This document shows positions 14,702 through 17,235 of a stretch of DNA of 17,235 bases, in pieces. The position numbers were made by a program, and so were the translations under genes. Source of the DNA: Campylobacteraceae bacterium (GTDB lineage Bacteria > Campylobacterota > Campylobacteria > Campylobacterales > Campylobacteraceae); contig JAITNC010000008.1 of NCBI GenBank assembly GCA_031290675.1, positions 1 to 17,235 on the forward strand, read 5' to 3'. Position 1 is the stretch's first letter, and the number at the start of each line of letters is the position of its first letter. Below the pieces are notes generated by a model that did no database searches, had not been told where the DNA came from, and worked only from the letters and a program-made list of their open reading frames with translations.

Positions 14702-15410
14702 GAGCGTTGAGTGTGGCACAGAGCGCTACAGCCTATCTTACGAGCTTTTAAATCCTGCAAGCGAAAAGAGCATACTTTTTTTGCACGGCTGGGGTGCGAA
14801 CAAAGAGTTGATGAAGCAAGCTTTTGGCGGCTATTTTAAAGACTTTTGCCATATATATCTTGATTTTCCCGGCTTTGGCGGCTCGTCTATCGCTTTCCCG
14901 CCAAACTCCCAAGATGTGCGAAACATAACCCGTGCGTTTTTAAAAGCCATACAAAAAGAGCCAAAAATGATGATAGGACACTCATTTGGCGGCAAAATCG
15001 CTCTTTTGCTGGAGCCTGAAACTTTGGTTTTGTTGAGCAGCTCGGGTATAGTTTTGCCAAAAAGATTGTGGGTGAGAGTAAAGATAAAAGCGTTCAAGAT
15101 AGCCAAACTGTTCGGCTTGAGTGGGTTTTATCAGCTGTTTGCCTCAAAAGATGTGAAAGGTATGAAACCCGTAATGTATGAGATGTTCAAAAAAGTCGTC
15201 AATGAAGATATGAGTGAAAATTTTAAAAACTACAAGGGCAGGGCGTTTATATTTTGGGGCAAAGATGACGATACTACGCCGATGATTTGCGCCCAGACGA
15301 TAAAAACTCTCATCAAAAACTCAGCTCTTTTTCCGCTTGAAGGCAACCACTTTTTCTTTTTAAATAAAGGTGCTTTGATAGAGAGCAACCTTACGGAGGC
15401 GGTCAAATGA
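14691..15410 (+). CDS. Alpha/beta-fold hydrolase
   Basis: This 239-residue protein has the full set of alpha/beta-hydrolase marks: the oxyanion-hole HGWG (32-35), LDFPGFGGS (58-66), the nucleophile elbow GHSFGG with Ser98, an aspartate in WGKDDDTTPM (192-194) and a histidine in EGNHFFF (His220). No signal peptide is seen, so it is cytoplasmic. The substrate cannot be told; BioH-like carboxylesterases have the same size and layout. It overlaps the small gene before it by 11 bp and murF after it by 4 bp (ATGA), so it is firmly tied to peptidoglycan precursor genes. Confidence 0.88.
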   Translation: MAIKSVECGTERYSLSYELLNPASEKSILFLHGWGANKELMKQAFGGYFKDFCHIYLDFPGFGGSSIAFPPNSQDVRNITRAFLKAIQKEPKMMIGHSFGGKIALLLEPETLVLLSSSGIVLPKRLWVRVKIKAFKIAKLFGLSGFYQLFASKDVKGMKPVMYEMFKKVVNEDMSENFKNYKGRAFIFWGKDDDTTPMICAQTIKTLIKNSALFPLEGNHFFFLNKGALIESNLTEAVK

Positions 15411-16873
15411 GTACAGTGTTATCGGCGTCTTTTTATCTGCTCCATCTGCTGTTTGTTCTCTCGCTCGGGTATTATTTGATAAGTGCGATGCAGTGGTATT
15501 CGTACAGGCTAAATCGTGTGATTTTTCACTACAATAAGCCATCGTGGCATTTGCTTTTATTTATCTTGCCTGTTGTGCTTTATTACGTCTTGGTGAGCGT
15601 TGAGAAAAGCGGATATTTGGCGGCTTTGTTGTCTGTCGTTTATCCTTTGGCACTCTTTTTTTGGCGCAAAAAGCTAGATAAACCTCTAAAATTTACACAT
15701 AGAATAAAACGATTTTTCATCTTTCTGTTTTTAGTGACTGTTTTGAGTGAAGTGTTATATTTTGCGCTATATGCTAAAAGCGGCGGCGGTGTATTGATAC
15801 CGCTTATTTTGGCTTTGGTTTTTAGCGAAACGTACGAAAAGATACTCTTTGCAGGCTTCAAAAAAGACGCCAGAAACAAGCTAAACTCCATACCATCTTT
15901 GCGTATCGTAGCTATCACCGCGAGTTACGGCAAGACAAGTATCAAAAACTTTTTACACCATATACTCTCAGCCAAATTTGACTGCTACAAAACCCCAAGA
16001 AGCGTGAACACTATCGCTGGTATAGTTATGGATATCAACACTCTTTTGCCGACAAATACGGAAATATATATAGCCGAAGCCGGAGCCAGAGAGAGAGGCG
16101 ACATAAAAGAGATAGCGGATTTTTTGAAGCCGGACGTGGTCATCGTGGGGCAGATAGGAGCGCAGCATATAGAGTATTTTAAGAGTTTGGAAAATATAAG
16201 AAACACGAAAATGGAGCTTATCACTTCGCAAAATCTCAAAAAGGCTTTTGTCCACACAAGCGCAAACGCTAACCCAAATGGCGATGAGCGCATAGCTCTG
16301 TTTGGCGATGAGATAACTTTCATAGACGCTACGCTTGAGGGGACGAGATTTGGCTTAAATATCGAAGGCGAGGAGGTTGTGTTTGAAACCAAGCTGCTCG
16401 GAGCTTTCAATGCGGTAAATTTGGCAGTTTGCGTCCACACAGCGTTGTACCTCGGGCTTGATGTCCAAAGCGTAAAAAACGCCATTGCAAGCTTGCAAAG
16501 CGTTGAACATAGACTGCAAAGAATGGACGTTGGGGGCAAGATAATACTTGATGACAGCTTCAATGGCAATTTTGAGGGCATGCAAAGCTCGTACGAGTTG
16601 GCTAAAACTTATAACGGCAGGCGGGTTTTGATAACACCCGGCATAGTTGAGAGTACAAAAGAAGAAAACGAGAAATTGGCGCAAATAGCCGACACAATCT
16701 TTGATATCATCATCATCACGGGAAGCACAAATGCGCAAGTGTGGAGTGAGAGCGTCAAGCGTGTGCAAAAAATCATCTTGAAAGACAAATCCCTGCTCAC
16801 ACAGACTTTGGCACGAGTTACAAGGGCAGGGGACTTGATACTGTTTTCAAACGACGCCCCGACTTATATGTGA
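15407..16873 (+). CDS. murF: UDP-MurNAc-tripeptide--D-Ala-D-Ala ligase with N-terminal membrane segments
   Basis: MurF attaches D-Ala-D-Ala to the UDP-MurNAc-tripeptide. In this 488-residue protein the ATP-dependent Mur-ligase core runs from about 164 to the end: P-loop TASYGKTS (171-178), EAGARERGDI (224-233), GAQHIEYF (251-258), EHRLQ (367-371), DDSFNGN (382-388) and the C-terminal ILFSNDAPTYM. Residues 1-160 are unlike the usual MurF N-terminal substrate domain. They contain four or five hydrophobic stretches (about 4-26, 48-64, 69-86, 102-122, 126-140), so the enzyme appears membrane-bound. GGAGG lies upstream of the ATG. The neighbouring ddl supports MurF over other Mur ligases, but the P-loop and N-terminus are atypical. 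Confidence 0.88.
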   Translation: MSTVLSASFYLLHLLFVLSLGYYLISAMQWYSYRLNRVIFHYNKPSWHLLLFILPVVLYYVLVSVEKSGYLAALLSVVYPLALFFWRKKLDKPLKFTHRIKRFFIFLFLVTVLSEVLYFALYAKSGGGVLIPLILALVFSETYEKILFAGFKKDARNKLNSIPSLRIVAITASYGKTSIKNFLHHILSAKFDCYKTPRSVNTIAGIVMDINTLLPTNTEIYIAEAGARERGDIKEIADFLKPDVVIVGQIGAQHIEYFKSLENIRNTKMELITSQNLKKAFVHTSANANPNGDERIALFGDEITFIDATLEGTRFGLNIEGEEVVFETKLLGAFNAVNLAVCVHTALYLGLDVQSVKNAIASLQSVEHRLQRMDVGGKIILDDSFNGNFEGMQSSYELAKTYNGRRVLITPGIVESTKEENEKLAQIADTIFDIIIITGSTNAQVWSESVKRVQKIILKDKSLLTQTLARVTRAGDLILFSNDAPTYM

Positions 16874-16905
16874 TAATTGCCCGACAAAAAGTCAGGCAAT
16901 TATCA
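16871..16905. terminator. Hairpin terminator between convergent murF and ackA
   Basis: TGATAATTGCCCGAC pairs with GTCAGGCAATTATCA around an AAAAA loop: a 15-bp stem with a single C/A mismatch. It begins at the murF TGA stop codon and ends 6 bases before the ackA stop. No long T tract follows directly on either side, so the hairpin may serve both directions with moderate efficiency. Confidence 0.75.
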
Positions 16906-16911
16906 GTTTAA

Positions 16912-17235
16912 TCACTTTTTTAAAATCAAGTGCTGCGTTTGTTTCGCTATCGCCAACTCTTCATTCGTAGGAATGACGAGAATTTTTACATTGCTTGTTT
17001 TGCTCTCAACGTGGATATTTCCTCTTTTGGCATTTGCACTTTTGTCTATCTTTATGCCGAACGCCTCAAGTCCGCTGCATACTTCAAGCCTGACATCAAC
17101 GGCGTTTTCGCCTATGCCGCCTGTGAAAACAAGAGCGTCCACTTTGCCCAAAACCGCAAGGTAAGAGCCGATATATTTTTTGATTCTGTAGCAAAACATA
17201 TCAAAAGCGAGTTTTGAGCGTTCATCGCCATTTTT
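16912..17235 (-). CDS. ackA: Acetate kinase, C-terminal part (cut by window edge)
   Basis: The last 107 codons are visible. The reading frame begins at the window edge with KNGDERSKLAFDMFCYRIKKYIGSY, continues with VDALVFTGGIGENA (the GGIGEN adenine-binding loop of the ASKHA-fold acetate kinases), and ends in ...HLILKK. The enzyme interconverts acetyl phosphate plus ADP with acetate plus ATP in the cytoplasm, normally with phosphotransacetylase (pta). The start, and any pta gene, lie beyond the window. It converges on murF across a shared hairpin. Confidence 0.95.
   Translation of the reverse strand, partial: KNGDERSKLAFDMFCYRIKKYIGSYLAVLGKVDALVFTGGIGENAVDVRLEVCSGLEAFGIKIDKSANAKRGNIHVESKTSNVKILVIPTNEELAIAKQTQHLILKK

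Noticed and set aside
14468..15410. Type II toxin-antitoxin module
   Set aside because: The downstream partner is a 239-residue alpha/beta hydrolase with a complete catalytic triad, not a small toxin such as Doc, YoeB or RelE.

Overview
The window is bacterial and almost certainly from the Campylobacterota (epsilonproteobacteria). The evidence is the AT-rich composition, very tight gene packing with 1-17 bp overlaps, AAGG(G/A)-type ribosome binding sites, and a gene order (cysS-pyrD-M16 peptidase-dapA-fabL-like on one strand; ruvA-ddl-small protein-hydrolase-murF on the other) that I recall as closely matching the Cj0795c-Cj0807 region of Campylobacter jejuni. The genus cannot be named from what is visible.

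Region 1 (1-2290) is the accessory part. It holds four genes for secreted, cysteine-rich Sel1-repeat proteins (Hcp-like), one of them cut by the window edge. They form a mirror-image pair of two-gene units: A'-B' on the plus strand and A-B on the minus strand, converging on a gene-free spacer of about 430 bp. Matching parts of the arms are 97-98 % identical, so this is a large inverted duplication. The spacer holds a C9 tract and several short palindromic repeats whose outer arms are conserved and centres variable. A further copy lies at 2445-2479.

Region 2 (2559-8867, minus strand) is a seven-gene operon read from right to left: pyrD, an exported M16 zinc peptidase, dapA, a FabL-type enoyl-ACP reductase, pgsA, rseP, yggS. 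Neighbours overlap or are spaced by only a few bases. It joins pyrimidine synthesis, lysine/peptidoglycan precursor supply, fatty-acid and phospholipid synthesis, membrane proteolysis and PLP homeostasis. Upstream lies the two-gene unit murJ-cysS (10325/11718), also on the minus strand, with its own probable promoter.

Region 3 (11881-16873, plus strand) is a second operon divergent from murJ: a FapA/DUF342-type beta-helix plus coiled-coil protein, ruvA, ddl, a small Phd/YefM-like protein with no toxin, an alpha/beta hydrolase, and a MurF whose N-terminus is membrane segments. Ddl makes D-Ala-D-Ala, MurF attaches it to the UDP-MurNAc-tripeptide, and MurJ, encoded across the divergent promoter, flips the finished lipid II. 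The two divergent operons therefore together carry much of late peptidoglycan precursor synthesis. A hairpin starting at the murF stop codon separates it from a convergent, truncated ackA at the right edge.

No tRNA, rRNA, CRISPR array, insertion sequence or prophage gene is visible. The most unusual feature is the inverted Sel1 locus with its repeat-filled centre; the housekeeping part is ordinary apart from the membrane-anchored MurF, the orphan antitoxin-like protein and the short FapA-like protein.
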